Below, piece after piece: positions 24,639 through 33,818 of a stretch of 39,554 nucleotides of DNA. The notes below the pieces were generated by a model. The model was not told where the DNA came from. It did not search any database and saw only the letters and a program-made list of their open reading frames with translations. The stretch's first letter is position 1. Each line of letters opens with the position of its first letter. This DNA comes from JAAYYM01 sp964631375 (GTDB lineage: Bacteria; Bacillota; Clostridia; Lachnospirales; Lachnospiraceae), in the NCBI GenBank assembly GCA_964631375.1, contig CAZVYQ010000024.1:1-39554 (forward strand). Reading direction: 5' to 3'. The translations under genes and the position numbers were made by a program.

Positions 24639-25669
24639 TATTTTTCACCCCCGTTATTCTCATTTGTATTGTCGGTTGCATTTTTATGATCCGAAGTATT
24701 GTTTCCCGGCATAACGGTATCACTGTAGAAAGAATCCAACGGCAGGATTTCCTGCATTGTATTGCCGTCTTTGCCCTGAATAACCACCTTCATGTTCGGA
24801 AGCACTTCTTCCATTGTCTCATAAAACATACGTTGTTTGGTAACAAGCGGATATTTCATATATTCCTCATACATGGAATTGAAACGTGCCACTTGCCCCT
24901 TTGCTTCATTAATACGATTTTGTTTCTCGGCCTCTGCATCCTGTAGGATCTTATCTGCATTTGCATCTGCACTCGGGATCTGTTCGTTACGATACTTGTT
25001 TGCATTATTTAAGGCTGTTTCCTTGCCCTGCTTTGCTGTCTCTACAGATTTAAAAGCAGTGATGACCTCCGCTGTCGGTGGCTCTGCATCCTGGATTGTT
25101 ATATTGACGAGCTGTACACCGATATCAAGCTTATCGAGCTTATCCATGATCATCTGCTTGATATTTGCCTGAATCTCATTTTTTCCCGTAGTCAGTACCG
25201 AATCCACACTGTAGGAACCGATGGTCGTCCTGATACAGTTCTGAGCAAGGTTATTCAGAATCAGGATCGGATCCTCTGATGCATAAACAGCCTTGACGGG
25301 ATCAATGATTCTGTATTCTGCGTAAAAATCTATCTTGATAAAGTTATAATCTGATGTGATCATCATGGCTGTGTCTTCGCCTGATGCTCCGTCATAATTT
25401 GCTGCATAATTACTCGTATAGCCGATCGCAAACCCCTGGATCGTCGTATTCACCTTTTGTACAGTCTGTACAAGCGGTACTTTGAAATGCAGTCCAGGTT
25501 CTGTAACCGCCTTAGCCCTTCCAAAGGTGCAGACAACTGCCTGCTCTTCCTCAGCAATCGTATAAAATGATCCCGATACCAAAATCACCACTACGATGAC
25601 CAGCACGATCCATTTGGCAATGCTGCCGATCTTGCTGAGTGCATTCTTAAATTTCATTTCCATTCTCAT
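24638..25669 (-). CDS. hflK: HflK, SPFH/band-7 membrane protease modulator
   Basis: 343 residues with a single N-terminal helix and an SPFH domain starting EEEQAVVCTFGRAKAV and PGLHFKVPLVQTV. The coiled-coil part has AQ-rich and EAEKQNRINEAKG segments. The C-terminus is Asn/Asp-rich. GGAGG is only 3 bases from the ATG at 25669 but about 9 from the third-codon ATG at 25663, so 25663 may be the true start. It partners HflC in regulating FtsH at the membrane. It lies 51 bases after the EAL gene, with no terminator seen. Confidence 0.91.
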   Translation of the reverse strand: MRMEMKFKNALSKIGSIAKWIVLVIVVVILVSGSFYTIAEEEQAVVCTFGRAKAVTEPGLHFKVPLVQTVQKVNTTIQGFAIGYTSNYAANYDGASGEDTAMMITSDYNFIKIDFYAEYRIIDPVKAVYASEDPILILNNLAQNCIRTTIGSYSVDSVLTTGKNEIQANIKQMIMDKLDKLDIGVQLVNITIQDAEPPTAEVITAFKSVETAKQGKETALNNANKYRNEQIPSADANADKILQDAEAEKQNRINEAKGQVARFNSMYEEYMKYPLVTKQRMFYETMEEVLPNMKVVIQGKDGNTMQEILPLDSFYSDTVMPGNNTSDHKNATDNTNENNGGEK

Positions 25670-25720
25670 CTTCCTCCGCTTTTTGATGCACTTTCTCTCC
25701 CCAATAAATCTCTGTATGAT

Positions 25721-27439
25721 CTAACTTGCAGTTGCAGGATTCTCATATTTTACTCTCTGCAGCCGTTCCTCGAACTCATCCTTTGGCAGCGGCTTATCAA
25801 ACAAAAAGCCCTGCACCAGATTGCAGTTGATCTGTTTCAAAAACTCCACCTGCTCGACGGTTTCCACGCCTTCCATAATAACATCTATGTCCAGATCCTG
25901 AACCATATGTACGATATTAGAAACAATGACCTTCTCCCGTTCGGAGATCACATCGGTTTCCAACAGGGATTTGTCAATCTTTAATACATCTACCGGCAGA
26001 CTGGTCAACAGACTGAGCGAAGATGAACCTGTTCCAAAATCATCCATGGAGCTTGCGATTCCGTAGCCCTTTAATAGATCCACTGCCTGTGTCAGCAATG
26101 TCGTGTCCTCCATATTGACACTTTCCGTAAATTCTACTTCTATGTATTTTGTAGGAATTCTGTATTTCTTAACCATCTGTACGATTTCATTGGCAAAGTT
26201 TTCATTTGCCAGATGAACCTTGGAGAAATTCACAGAAATCGGTACAACATCATATCCGTTATCCAGCCACCCTCGCAGTGCCTGACAGACACTGTTGAGT
26301 ACATAAAAATCTATGTTACAGATGAAGCCGTTTCGTTCAAACAATGGGATAAATTCTAACGGCGGTATGATCTGTCCGTTGTCATTCCAGCGTACAAGTG
26401 CTTCCGCTCCGCTGATACAATAATCGTTCAGATTGATCTTAGGCTGGTAATACACCATGAACTCACCTGCATCCAAAGCCTCCTGCATTCTTGCTTCTAT
26501 ATCCTTTTCACGCAGGAACTGGTTATGAATGTCTTCATTAAAATAGATAATATTGGACTGTTCACCTTGTTTGGATATGGAATAAGCGGCCATTGCATAC
26601 TCTAATGGCATCTGTACATTTTTATCTGATTCCTTAATCGTGTAAACACCTACGATAAAGGCAATTCTCTGCTTCAACGTTTCTCTGCCTAAGGACAGAT
26701 CCAACTCGAGATCATTTAACAGTTTCAAATATTGATCCAGATTACTGGTTCTGACGATCACGGCAAAGTTGTCATTAACAAGTCGTGCAACCTCCTGATC
26801 GGAAGACATATTGTGCGTCATTTCCTTTAACTTCGCTGCGATCTGGATTATTGCCTGATTGCCGATCTCATAGCCGTATTTCCGACTGATCAGTTTGAAT
26901 TTATAGGCACTCATGTAGAGAACCGTATATTTATGGGCAATCTCCTGTTCCATCAGGGAACTGATTGTCTGCGTAAAACCTGTCAGATTGATCAGACCGG
27001 TCATCTCATCATGAGCAATCGCCATCTTGGCTTCATACAGATATTTGGTACGTCCCAAATACAACAGCAGGAAACGGGCCATATCGTCCATATTCTGCCG
27101 ATCGCTGTCCTCCCAGACAACATCTGCATCCAGCTTCCAAAACTGGATGATGGTATCATTTTCATTGACAACTGAATGTACGAACTCATAATCGGGTTCG
27201 TTTAACAGTCTGGTATCGTATTTTTTGTATGGGGTAAATTCCTTGAGCAGGATGTCTTCGCCATTAAAAGCAACATGAATCTGACCGATCTGCATCTCGT
27301 CAGCAATATAGGAGATTCCTTTCGGAAGAGCAGTGACATCATCCGTTTTGTCATAGACCATCTCGAGAAAATCTCCGATCCGCCTGTCCAGCACAGGAGA
27401 TTTCCCTTTCTTGTCTTTCGTGTGTTTATCATCCATCAT
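25721..27439 (-). CDS. c-di-GMP phosphodiesterase (EAL) with degenerate GGDEF domain
   Basis: 572 residues, no membrane segment. The N-terminal 150 residues are an unassigned sensory region. A GGDEF-fold domain follows (about 165-300), but its signature reads LVNDNF instead of GGDEF, so cyclase activity is lost; it may bind GTP as a regulator. The EAL domain (about 320-560) keeps the catalytic residues: YYQPKI, AEALVRW, SVNFSKVHL, EVEFTES, MDDFGTGSSSL and LKIDKSLL. It should cleave c-di-GMP in the cytosol. It lies 34 bases after a small conserved gene and 51 before hflK. A diguanylate cyclase lies 10 kb away. Confidence 0.92.
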   Translation of the reverse strand: MMDDKHTKDKKGKSPVLDRRIGDFLEMVYDKTDDVTALPKGISYIADEMQIGQIHVAFNGEDILLKEFTPYKKYDTRLLNEPDYEFVHSVVNENDTIIQFWKLDADVVWEDSDRQNMDDMARFLLLYLGRTKYLYEAKMAIAHDEMTGLINLTGFTQTISSLMEQEIAHKYTVLYMSAYKFKLISRKYGYEIGNQAIIQIAAKLKEMTHNMSSDQEVARLVNDNFAVIVRTSNLDQYLKLLNDLELDLSLGRETLKQRIAFIVGVYTIKESDKNVQMPLEYAMAAYSISKQGEQSNIIYFNEDIHNQFLREKDIEARMQEALDAGEFMVYYQPKINLNDYCISGAEALVRWNDNGQIIPPLEFIPLFERNGFICNIDFYVLNSVCQALRGWLDNGYDVVPISVNFSKVHLANENFANEIVQMVKKYRIPTKYIEVEFTESVNMEDTTLLTQAVDLLKGYGIASSMDDFGTGSSSLSLLTSLPVDVLKIDKSLLETDVISEREKVIVSNIVHMVQDLDIDVIMEGVETVEQVEFLKQINCNLVQGFLFDKPLPKDEFEERLQRVKYENPATAS

Positions 27440-27473
27440 TTATAGTACCCTCACCTAAATCATTTGACCCTTC

Positions 27474-27920
27474 TTATGTACGTTCAAAGAACAGCTTTAA
27501 TTTTCTGAGAACAGCAAGGAAAATCCCTGCATCTACCGCATCAACCCAGGTTGCGCCCTTACGCAGCCCTTCCAGCACATACTTACTGAATATTCCGCAT
27601 ACTTCCTTGATATCGGTCAGTCTGGCTTGTTCGATCAGACGAAGCTCGTCCTCATGATTGCGAATACGATTGCGTGAATAGACGTACGGATAGTTCTTAT
27701 CCATTAATACAGTATCCTTTGCAAGCTTCACAAAAGCAAGCAGCTTCGCATCATATGTTGCAACCGGAATGGTTTTTGCCCCCGGTTCTCCATCATAGAT
27801 GCCTGCGACATCTGTGCCCTTCTTCTCTTCGAACCAGGCCAGATACGGTATCAGACGCTTTGCGTCCTCACTGTATTTTGCTATGATTGCTTCCTTGATA
27901 CCAATTTCCTGTTCAGACAT
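27474..27920 (-). CDS. Small conserved protein of unknown function, possibly DUF6508-like
   Basis: 148 residues, soluble, mostly helical, Lys/Glu-rich. Visible marks are RLIPYLAWFEEKKG at 22-35, the middle NHEDELRLIEQARLTDIKEV, and the C-terminal WVDAVDAGIFLAVLRKL. The pattern of an acidic helix with LI..A...D, then W...V..GIF...L, recalls DUF6508, but the match is by memory and weak. AGGAGAG lies about 9 bases before the ATG, and a good promoter lies upstream at 27964-27993. It probably heads the operon that goes on with the EAL gene. Confidence 0.65.
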   Translation of the reverse strand: MSEQEIGIKEAIIAKYSEDAKRLIPYLAWFEEKKGTDVAGIYDGEPGAKTIPVATYDAKLLAFVKLAKDTVLMDKNYPYVYSRNRIRNHEDELRLIEQARLTDIKEVCGIFSKYVLEGLRKGATWVDAVDAGIFLAVLRKLKLFFERT

Positions 27921-27963
27921 ATCGCGTCTCTCTCCTAAAAAAACTACTGTTCGTTTCTGAATT

Positions 27964-27993
27964 AGTATATTATAATAGAGGCATGAATGTCAA
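27964..27993 (-). promoter_or_regulatory. Promoter of the 27920 gene, overlapping the start of the divergent gene
   Basis: On the minus strand, TTGACA (27993-27988), an 18-base spacer and TATACT (27969-27964). The -35 lies inside the first codons of the rightward gene that begins at 27983. On the plus strand a TATAAT at 27971-27976 sits 6 bases before that gene's ATG. Confidence 0.65.
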
Positions 27994-29443
27994 GGTAAGC
28001 AGATTACAAACAATAATAGAATACGTAAGCATTTTACTGATTTCGGTTGGTTTTCTTATGCTCTTTTCTCTGTGGACAACCCCACTGCTTCCAAAATGGT
28101 ATGGCTGTGATGCTTCCTTTTTTTCCATGGTCGGACGTGGCATCCTGAACGGATGGGTGCCTTATGAAGACTTTTTTGATCTAAAGGGACCCTATTTTTT
28201 CTTTCTACAGGCTGTCGGTCAACTGTTTTGCAGGGGTAGATTCGGCATTTTTCTGTTACAGGTTCCTTTTTTATTCTTTTCCTTATTATTAATCTATCGT
28301 ATGGCTCTGCTCTACTTATCCAAGAAGCAGGCTGTTTTCGTACTTGCAGTCTTTCTCTTTCTACATGTTGCCATGCTGTGGGGTGGAAATACACTGGAGG
28401 AATACTGTCTGCCGGTCAACCTGTTTTGTATGTACACAGCCATGAAGATCAATCAGGATGACAGCTATGATGAATTGCCCCAGTATGCCTTTGTATATGG
28501 CATCTGTTTTGGATTTATCACATTTTGTAAGATCACTGCTGCTGCTCCGGTGATCGGGGTTACCGTTGCCTATGGTCTGCTGTTGTTATTACAAAAGAAA
28601 TATAAACCACTCGCAAAATATATTCTTGGCTTCCTCGCAGGACTGTTTGTGATCTTTCTTCCTTTGCTCATTTATTTCGGACTACACCATGCCCTCTATG
28701 ATATGCTTTATGCAGTCTTTGCATTTGCCCTGAAACGTTCCGTTGATTTTGCCGAAACCTACAATCTGACCTGGGAACTAAAAAGTCTGGGCTGCGTATT
28801 TGCCTTTACCTTTGGCATACTTTATAAGAGAGAATTAAAGACAGCTGACCGATTGATGTTGGTTTTCAGTTCTGCCATTGTCTATGTGGCACTACATTTT
28901 GGAACGCCGTTTGTTTATTACTTTACGACCTCCATGCCTGTATTCTTAACGGCACTGATCCTGTTTTTATCGGTGAATCGACCGTTTATTCTTGGAAAAT
29001 CAAAGCGACAGTTAACCTGTATTGCAATTTTTAGCATTTTCTTAGTCTTTTATGAAGACAATGTTCATGATACACTGATGACGGTCGTAAAGGACAGAGA
29101 CAATCCGTTTTATAATGAATACTACCAGAATGCCGTCGACCTCGCCGTATTTATTCCGGAATGGGAGAGGGATGATGTGTACTGTTTCAACGTGGATATG
29201 AACTGGTTTGAAATCAATGATATACTCCCCAGTTATAAGTATCCGATTAATACTCCTTTTTTCATTGCACTTGATGAAAACATCGGAAATGATCTTCGCA
29301 CATTGTTGGAGCAAGCCCCGCCAAAATGGCTGATCACCAGTAATAATATCCATGATGAGATTGATTTTGTGGGTACGGCACTGGATGAGAAGTATGATTT
29401 TATCTATTCTAATGACCTTGGAGCATTATATTTATTAAAATAA
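27983..29443 (+). CDS. Polytopic membrane protein, GT39-like (GT-C fold) glycosyltransferase candidate
   Basis: 486 residues with about ten membrane helices and a C-terminal soluble domain of roughly 120 residues. After helix 1 comes a loop with YGCDASFFSMVGRGI and then GWVPYEDFFDLKGPYFFF. The D-before-helix and YEDFFDLKGP motif match GT39/PMT-like GT-C enzymes that use lipid-linked sugars outside the membrane. The donor and acceptor are unknown. The ribosome site is weak (AGAGG only 1 base from the ATG), and a -10-like TATAAT 6 bases upstream raises the chance of a leaderless message. It lies 66 bases before ktrB on the same strand. Confidence 0.7.
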   Translation: MNVKVSRLQTIIEYVSILLISVGFLMLFSLWTTPLLPKWYGCDASFFSMVGRGILNGWVPYEDFFDLKGPYFFFLQAVGQLFCRGRFGIFLLQVPFLFFSLLLIYRMALLYLSKKQAVFVLAVFLFLHVAMLWGGNTLEEYCLPVNLFCMYTAMKINQDDSYDELPQYAFVYGICFGFITFCKITAAAPVIGVTVAYGLLLLLQKKYKPLAKYILGFLAGLFVIFLPLLIYFGLHHALYDMLYAVFAFALKRSVDFAETYNLTWELKSLGCVFAFTFGILYKRELKTADRLMLVFSSAIVYVALHFGTPFVYYFTTSMPVFLTALILFLSVNRPFILGKSKRQLTCIAIFSIFLVFYEDNVHDTLMTVVKDRDNPFYNEYYQNAVDLAVFIPEWERDDVYCFNVDMNWFEINDILPSYKYPINTPFFIALDENIGNDLRTLLEQAPPKWLITSNNIHDEIDFVGTALDEKYDFIYSNDLGALYLLK

Positions 29444-29509
29444 ATTCACTGAGATATATTCTGTAAGTTTAGAAGCAATCCGGTTCTATGAAATGAGGAA
29501 TTACGCATC

Positions 29510-30850
29510 ATGAAGGAACACCTAAAGAAATTAACATACACACAATTTGTAGCTTTTGGATTTCTACTCATCATTCTCATCGGAGGAATCCTATTAACCT
29601 TTCCGGCTGCATCAAAATCCGGAGTTGGGACACCCTTTGTAGATGCACTCTTTACGGCAACCTCTGCGACCTGTGTCACAGGGCTGGCAGTCTATGATAC
29701 CTATCAACACTGGTCCCTGTTCGGACAGCTTGTAATTCTGATTCTGATTCAAATTGGAGGAATTGGTTTTATGACTGTCATCACGATGTTCTCCATTCTC
29801 ATGAAGCGACAGATTTCGTTGCGTGAACGTAAGCTAATCGTACAATCAGCCGGGGCGCTGAAGGTTGGTGGTGCCGTATCGCTCATTAAGCGTGTCGCAC
29901 TTGCAACATTCCTGTTAGAAGGCATTGGAACGATTCTGCTTGCATTTCGCTTTATTCCTGAAATGGGAATCAGATCCGGAATCTACAACGCCATCTTTCA
30001 TTCGATCTCTGCATTTTGCAATGCTGGCTTTGATCTGATGGGCAGATATGATGCCTTTTCTTCACTCACCAGATATGTCTCTGACCCTCTGGTAAATCTG
30101 ACCATCTGTGCTCTGATCATTGTCGGTGGTCTTGGCTTTATTGTATGGAATGACATCACTGCTCACAGACTGCATTTTAGCCGCTATCAGCTACACTCCA
30201 AAATTGTCCTTACCATGACGGGAGTTCTGCTCTTCTTTGGTACATTATTATTCTTAATATTTGAATATCATGATACACAAACAGGAATGAACGCTGGACA
30301 GCGCATATTAGCCTCTCTGTTTGAAGCCGTCACTCCCAGAACTGCCGGATTCAATACAACATCTTTGGAAGATCTGTCTGAAAGCGGGAGTCTCCTCACG
30401 ATGATCCTAATGTTCATTGGCGGTAACCCCGGTTCTACTGCAGGCGGAATCAAAACCAGCACCTTATTTGTCCTGGTTCTCAGTATTGGAGCCACCTGTA
30501 CACATTCTCCAAACATTACGATATTTAAACGAAGTCTGGAGGACGGAATTGCAAGGCAAGCTGCTGCAATCGCAACGATTTATCTGATCGCAATCACCTC
30601 AGGTGCTATGGTCATTGCTGCCATAGAATCTTTTTCATTACGGGATATCATGATGGAAACCATCTCGGCCGCAGGTACTGTAGGGCTATCAACCGGTATC
30701 AGTGCCGCAGGCTGTGTTACTACCAAGATTATTTTTATGATACTAATGTTTGGCGGCAGAGTCGGTGGATTGACGCTTGCTCTTGTGCTTGCAGAAAAAC
30801 GAGTATTTGTACCGATAGAACGTCCGGTTGAAAAGATCCTAATCGGATAG
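29510..30850 (+). CDS. ktrB: Potassium uptake channel subunit (TrkH/KtrB family)
   Basis: 446 residues, four membrane-pore-membrane repeats. The four selectivity-filter segments are visible: TATSATCVTGL at 49-59, SAFCNAGFDL, TPRTAGFNTT and SAAGTVGLSTG, each with the filter Gly. The length fits KtrB/TrkG. Uptake of K+ is driven by the membrane potential or Na+ and needs the ring-forming KtrA on the cytosolic face. GAGGA lies about 11 bases before the ATG, slightly long. ktrA follows after 26 bases. Confidence 0.94.
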   Translation: MKEHLKKLTYTQFVAFGFLLIILIGGILLTFPAASKSGVGTPFVDALFTATSATCVTGLAVYDTYQHWSLFGQLVILILIQIGGIGFMTVITMFSILMKRQISLRERKLIVQSAGALKVGGAVSLIKRVALATFLLEGIGTILLAFRFIPEMGIRSGIYNAIFHSISAFCNAGFDLMGRYDAFSSLTRYVSDPLVNLTICALIIVGGLGFIVWNDITAHRLHFSRYQLHSKIVLTMTGVLLFFGTLLFLIFEYHDTQTGMNAGQRILASLFEAVTPRTAGFNTTSLEDLSESGSLLTMILMFIGGNPGSTAGGIKTSTLFVLVLSIGATCTHSPNITIFKRSLEDGIARQAAAIATIYLIAITSGAMVIAAIESFSLRDIMMETISAAGTVGLSTGISAAGCVTTKIIFMILMFGGRVGGLTLALVLAEKRVFVPIERPVEKILIG

Positions 30851-30876
30851 TATGACAAAAAACAAGGAGATGCAAT

Positions 30877-31527
30877 ATGAAATCAGTATTAGTGATCGGC
30901 ATGGGACGCTTTGGACGTGCCCTTGCAACAAAGCTATATGAACTCGGAAATGATGTCATGATTGTAGATGAGGACAGTGAATTGATTAATGAATTGTCAC
31001 CCAATTTTACAGATGCCTGTGTAGGTGACTGTCGCAAGGAATTGGTTCTAAAATCACTTGGCATTAATAACTTTGATGTATGCTTTGTAACAATCGGAGA
31101 GAACTTTCAGTCCTCACTGGAAATTACATCTCTGTTGAAGGAGCTTGGAGCAAAAAGAGTGGTATCAAAGGCAAATCGCAATATTCAAGAAAAATTTCTG
31201 TTGCGAAACGGAGCAGACGAGGTCATCAATCCCGAGAAGGATATGGCCGAGAAACTTGCAATTCGCTATAATGCCAATAAAATCTTTGACTTTATTGAAT
31301 TGACTCCTGAGTTTTCCATCTTTGAGATCCCAATCTTCGAGAACTGGGTCGGAAAGAGCATTGCATCATTGAACATTCGAAATAAATATGAAATCAATAT
31401 TCTCGCAATCAAACAGGGCCAGGAGCTTAATCCACTGCCCGGCCCTGCATATGTATTTGAAGAAGGTGATCATATTGTTGTCGTTGGGAAGGTCAATGTT
31501 GTGACCAAACTGACCTCCAAGATGTAG
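30877..31527 (+). CDS. ktrA: Regulatory RCK subunit of the potassium channel (TrkA/KtrA family)
   Basis: 216 residues. RCK_N domain: VLVIGMGRFGRALA (Rossmann GxGxxG) and an acidic residue VDED at the end of beta 2, then ACVGDCRKE. RCK_C domain: from about 135, with NKYEINILAIKQG and EEGDHIVVVGK. KtrA rings bind ATP/ADP to gate KtrB, and many RCK_C domains of Gram-positives bind c-di-AMP. Whether this one does is not readable. AAGGAG lies 8 bases before the ATG. Confidence 0.94.
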   Translation: MKSVLVIGMGRFGRALATKLYELGNDVMIVDEDSELINELSPNFTDACVGDCRKELVLKSLGINNFDVCFVTIGENFQSSLEITSLLKELGAKRVVSKANRNIQEKFLLRNGADEVINPEKDMAEKLAIRYNANKIFDFIELTPEFSIFEIPIFENWVGKSIASLNIRNKYEINILAIKQGQELNPLPGPAYVFEEGDHIVVVGKVNVVTKLTSKM

Positions 31528-31546
31528 ATTATCATATCAATCGGAT

Positions 31547-31567
31547 TCCATCTGTTTCTGTGATGGA
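31547..31567. terminator. Weak hairpin between convergent ktrA and the 31588-32172 gene
   Basis: TCCATC (31547-31552) and GATGGA (31562-31567) make a 6-bp stem. A loose T-rich stretch follows on the plus strand. This is the only candidate terminator in the 60-base gap. Confidence 0.3.
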
Positions 31568-31587
31568 GCAGTTTATTTCAGTAGTCC

Positions 31588-32172
31588 TTACGCTTCGACA
31601 GATTTCTTTGTGCCGGGGCGTTTTTTTCTGCCCGTGGCTGCCTCTGCTGTGACTGCCTCGGGAAGTGACTGATTCAGAGGTTTATGAGCTGGCTTTGGTG
31701 GCACAGGCTTTGTCGGTGTCATGCTGATCAGCTGTACAGTTGCTGCATCATTGACCGTTTCCTTATGAGCGCTTACCACTCCTTCTGCTGCCTGTATGCT
31801 GTTCATGACAGATGCATTTCTCCTTGCATTTCTGGCACGCTTGGAAGCCCTCTTATGCTCGATGACATCATCAATACTATCATTCAGGACGATCCTCAGA
31901 CGATTCAGAAGTTTGATGAAATACCTTGCAATCGGCTCCAGTAGCAGTCCACTGATATATTCCATCTGTGGTATATATCTCCCTGCAAAAAAAGCAGTAA
32001 AAGCAATGGCTCCATAGCCTAACAGGATAATGCCGTATTTTTGCAGACCGCAAACCATTTTATGAATAGAAAAGCCATCACGATACCAGCCGTTTGCAAT
32101 ACCGATCATTTGATTTGCTACCATTAAAACGCATAAAACAATGAATAAAATAATGCTCATACTCATATCCAT
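31588..32172 (-). CDS. Two-helix membrane protein, holin-like, with Pro/Ala/Lys-rich tail
   Basis: 194 residues. Helix 1 is at about 6-28; a short loop with NGWYRDGFSIHKMVCGLQKYG leads to helix 2 at about 49-68. An amphipathic basic stretch (HKRASKRARNARR) comes next, and the last 50 residues are low-complexity Pro/Ala/Lys. The two-helix, basic-tail topology and the G-W-Y-x-G-x3-K spacing recall phage-type holins and toxin-secretion holins. There are no phage genes nearby, so this may be a domesticated or unrelated membrane protein. AGGAGG lies 7 bases before the ATG. The gene stands alone, convergent with ktrA. Confidence 0.5.
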   Translation of the reverse strand: MDMSMSIILFIVLCVLMVANQMIGIANGWYRDGFSIHKMVCGLQKYGIILLGYGAIAFTAFFAGRYIPQMEYISGLLLEPIARYFIKLLNRLRIVLNDSIDDVIEHKRASKRARNARRNASVMNSIQAAEGVVSAHKETVNDAATVQLISMTPTKPVPPKPAHKPLNQSLPEAVTAEAATGRKKRPGTKKSVEA

Positions 32173-32239
32173 AGAAACGCCTCCTGCTCGATTTTGCGTG
32201 AAATTTGGTTTAATTCATTATATCATTTTCAAGTCTGAT

Positions 32240-32268
32240 TTGCTATACTTAATCCTGTTAGATACAAT
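32240..32268 (+). promoter_or_regulatory. Promoter of the MATE gene
   Basis: TTGCTA (32240-32245), a 17-base spacer and TACAAT (32263-32268), giving a leader of about 45 bases. On the other strand a TATAAT (32222-32217) is a candidate -10 for the holin-like gene, but its -35 is poor. Confidence 0.6.
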
Positions 32269-32318
32269 GAAATTTGCAGGAGCTGCAAATCAATGGAGTA
32301 AGTACTTGGAGAACAATT

Positions 32319-33707
32319 ATGAAACCTACAAATGATACTGCAATAAGCTTTAATAAACGGATCGGAAAGCTCGTGCTTCCCATTGTCATACAAAATCTGC
32401 TCAGTGCGACCATCAGCTCTGCTGACGTTGTCATGCTAAATTATGTAGGGCAGTCATCTATTTCTGCTGTATCACTTGCAACGCAGATCACCAGTATTCT
32501 GTTTATGTTCTATTTCGGACTCGGAACCGGAGCAAATATTTTATGTGCCCAGTATTATGGTAAGGGGGATATGCATGCCATTGAAGTTGTGGAAGGTATC
32601 TCACTACGATTTTCAGTGATTGTCTCTGTGATCATGGCTTCTGTTGCACTGCTTTGTCCGGAGCTTCTCATGAAAATCTATACCAATGACCCAGAATTGA
32701 TTGCAATCGGATCTTCCTACCTGCGCATTGTCAGTGTCAGTTATCTGTGCTGGGGCGTGATCGAGATCTATCTACAGGTGCTCCGCAGCATTGGTCGTGT
32801 AACAGTTAGTACGGTTTTAAATCTGATCGCTTTTATTTTTAATATTATTCTAAATGCAACCTTTATCTTCGGGCTATTTGGTGCTCCAAAGCTGGGAGCT
32901 GCAGGTGTGGCACTGGCTACAACCATCTCCAGAGTAATTGAGCTGATCTGTTGCCTATTTGTCTCTGCTCGCAGCAAGGACATCAAACTGGATCTTCGCT
33001 TTATGTTCATCCGTAACAAGCTTCTCTTCAAGGATTTTATGAAGCTCGCAATGCCGGCATTGGGTAATGATGTTGTCTGGGGTCTTGCTTTTTCAATGTA
33101 TTCTGTCATCATCGGCCATCTTGGTTCTGATGCCGTAGCTGCTAACTCCTTTGTGATCGTTGCTCGCAATTTTGGCTCCATTCTCTGCTTTGGTGTTGCC
33201 AGTGCAGGAGGGATCCTGGTTGGACAGGTACTTGGAGAAAATCGTCTGGAACAGGCAAGAGAAGATACAAAACAGCTAATGAAGCTGACTGTTTTCAGTG
33301 GGTTGATCGGGGGGCTGCTGATCCTAGCCGCTACACCATTCGTTTTACAATACGCTGCGCTCTCCGAAACCGCCATGCATTATCTGAAATATATGCTGCT
33401 GATCAACACCTACTATATCATGGGTGCTGCAGTTAATACGACTTTGATCGCAGGAGTGTTTCGTGCAGGCGGCAACAGCAAGTTCGGCTTCATCTGCGAC
33501 ACAATCACAATGTGGGTCTATGCTGTTCCACTTGGCTTTATCGCCGCCTTTGTGTGGAAGCTGCCGGTACTGGTCGTATACTTCCTGTTGTGTACCGATG
33601 AATTCGTCAAATGGCCCGTAGTCATTCACCACTATCGCAGTGGAAAATGGATCAAAAATATTACGAGAGAGCATTTATTTGATGGAGCACCAGAAGAAGT
33701 GCACTAG
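32319..33707 (+). CDS. MATE-family multidrug/sodium-coupled efflux protein
   Basis: 462 residues from the ATG at 32319, with GGAG 7 bases ahead. The longer frame to 32274 would begin within a few bases of the promoter's -10 and has no ribosome site. Twelve membrane helices in two halves are expected; ISFNKRIGKLVLPIVIQNLLSA opens helix 1, and GLGTGANILCAQYYGKGD and AASAGG-type VGQVLGENRLEQARE repeat in the two halves, as in MATE proteins. It exports cationic compounds using Na+ or H+. The substrate is unknown. A 6-bp hairpin at 33731-33752 is the only terminator-like element after it. Confidence 0.9.
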   Translation: MKPTNDTAISFNKRIGKLVLPIVIQNLLSATISSADVVMLNYVGQSSISAVSLATQITSILFMFYFGLGTGANILCAQYYGKGDMHAIEVVEGISLRFSVIVSVIMASVALLCPELLMKIYTNDPELIAIGSSYLRIVSVSYLCWGVIEIYLQVLRSIGRVTVSTVLNLIAFIFNIILNATFIFGLFGAPKLGAAGVALATTISRVIELICCLFVSARSKDIKLDLRFMFIRNKLLFKDFMKLAMPALGNDVVWGLAFSMYSVIIGHLGSDAVAANSFVIVARNFGSILCFGVASAGGILVGQVLGENRLEQAREDTKQLMKLTVFSGLIGGLLILAATPFVLQYAALSETAMHYLKYMLLINTYYIMGAAVNTTLIAGVFRAGGNSKFGFICDTITMWVYAVPLGFIAAFVWKLPVLVVYFLLCTDEFVKWPVVIHHYRSGKWIKNITREHLFDGAPEEVH

Positions 33708-33730
33708 TGAACACTTTCATTTCGATTAGG

Positions 33731-33752
33731 GCAAAGGTTCTTCCTGCTTTGC
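33731..33752 (+). terminator. Weak hairpin after the MATE gene
   Basis: GCAAAG (33731-33736) and CTTTGC (33747-33752) pair exactly. The T-run TTATTTTT comes 5 bases later, so termination may be inefficient. Confidence 0.3.
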
Positions 33753-33768
33753 GATATTATTTTTACAT

Positions 33769-33810
33769 AAAAAAATCCCGCAAGTTCCTTTCTGACTGAA
33801 CTTTGCGAGA
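33769..33810 (-). terminator. Intrinsic terminator of tRNA-Trp
   Basis: On the minus strand, TCTCGCAAAGTTC (33810-33798) pairs with GAACTTGCGGGA (33787-33776), with one bulge and one G-U pair. Seven T residues follow. Confidence 0.8.
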
Positions 33811-33818
33811 TTTGAAAA

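Noticed and set aside
32768..33376. 202-codon minus-strand frame inside the MATE gene
   Set aside because: Shadow of a membrane-protein gene; Ser/Arg-rich with no domain.
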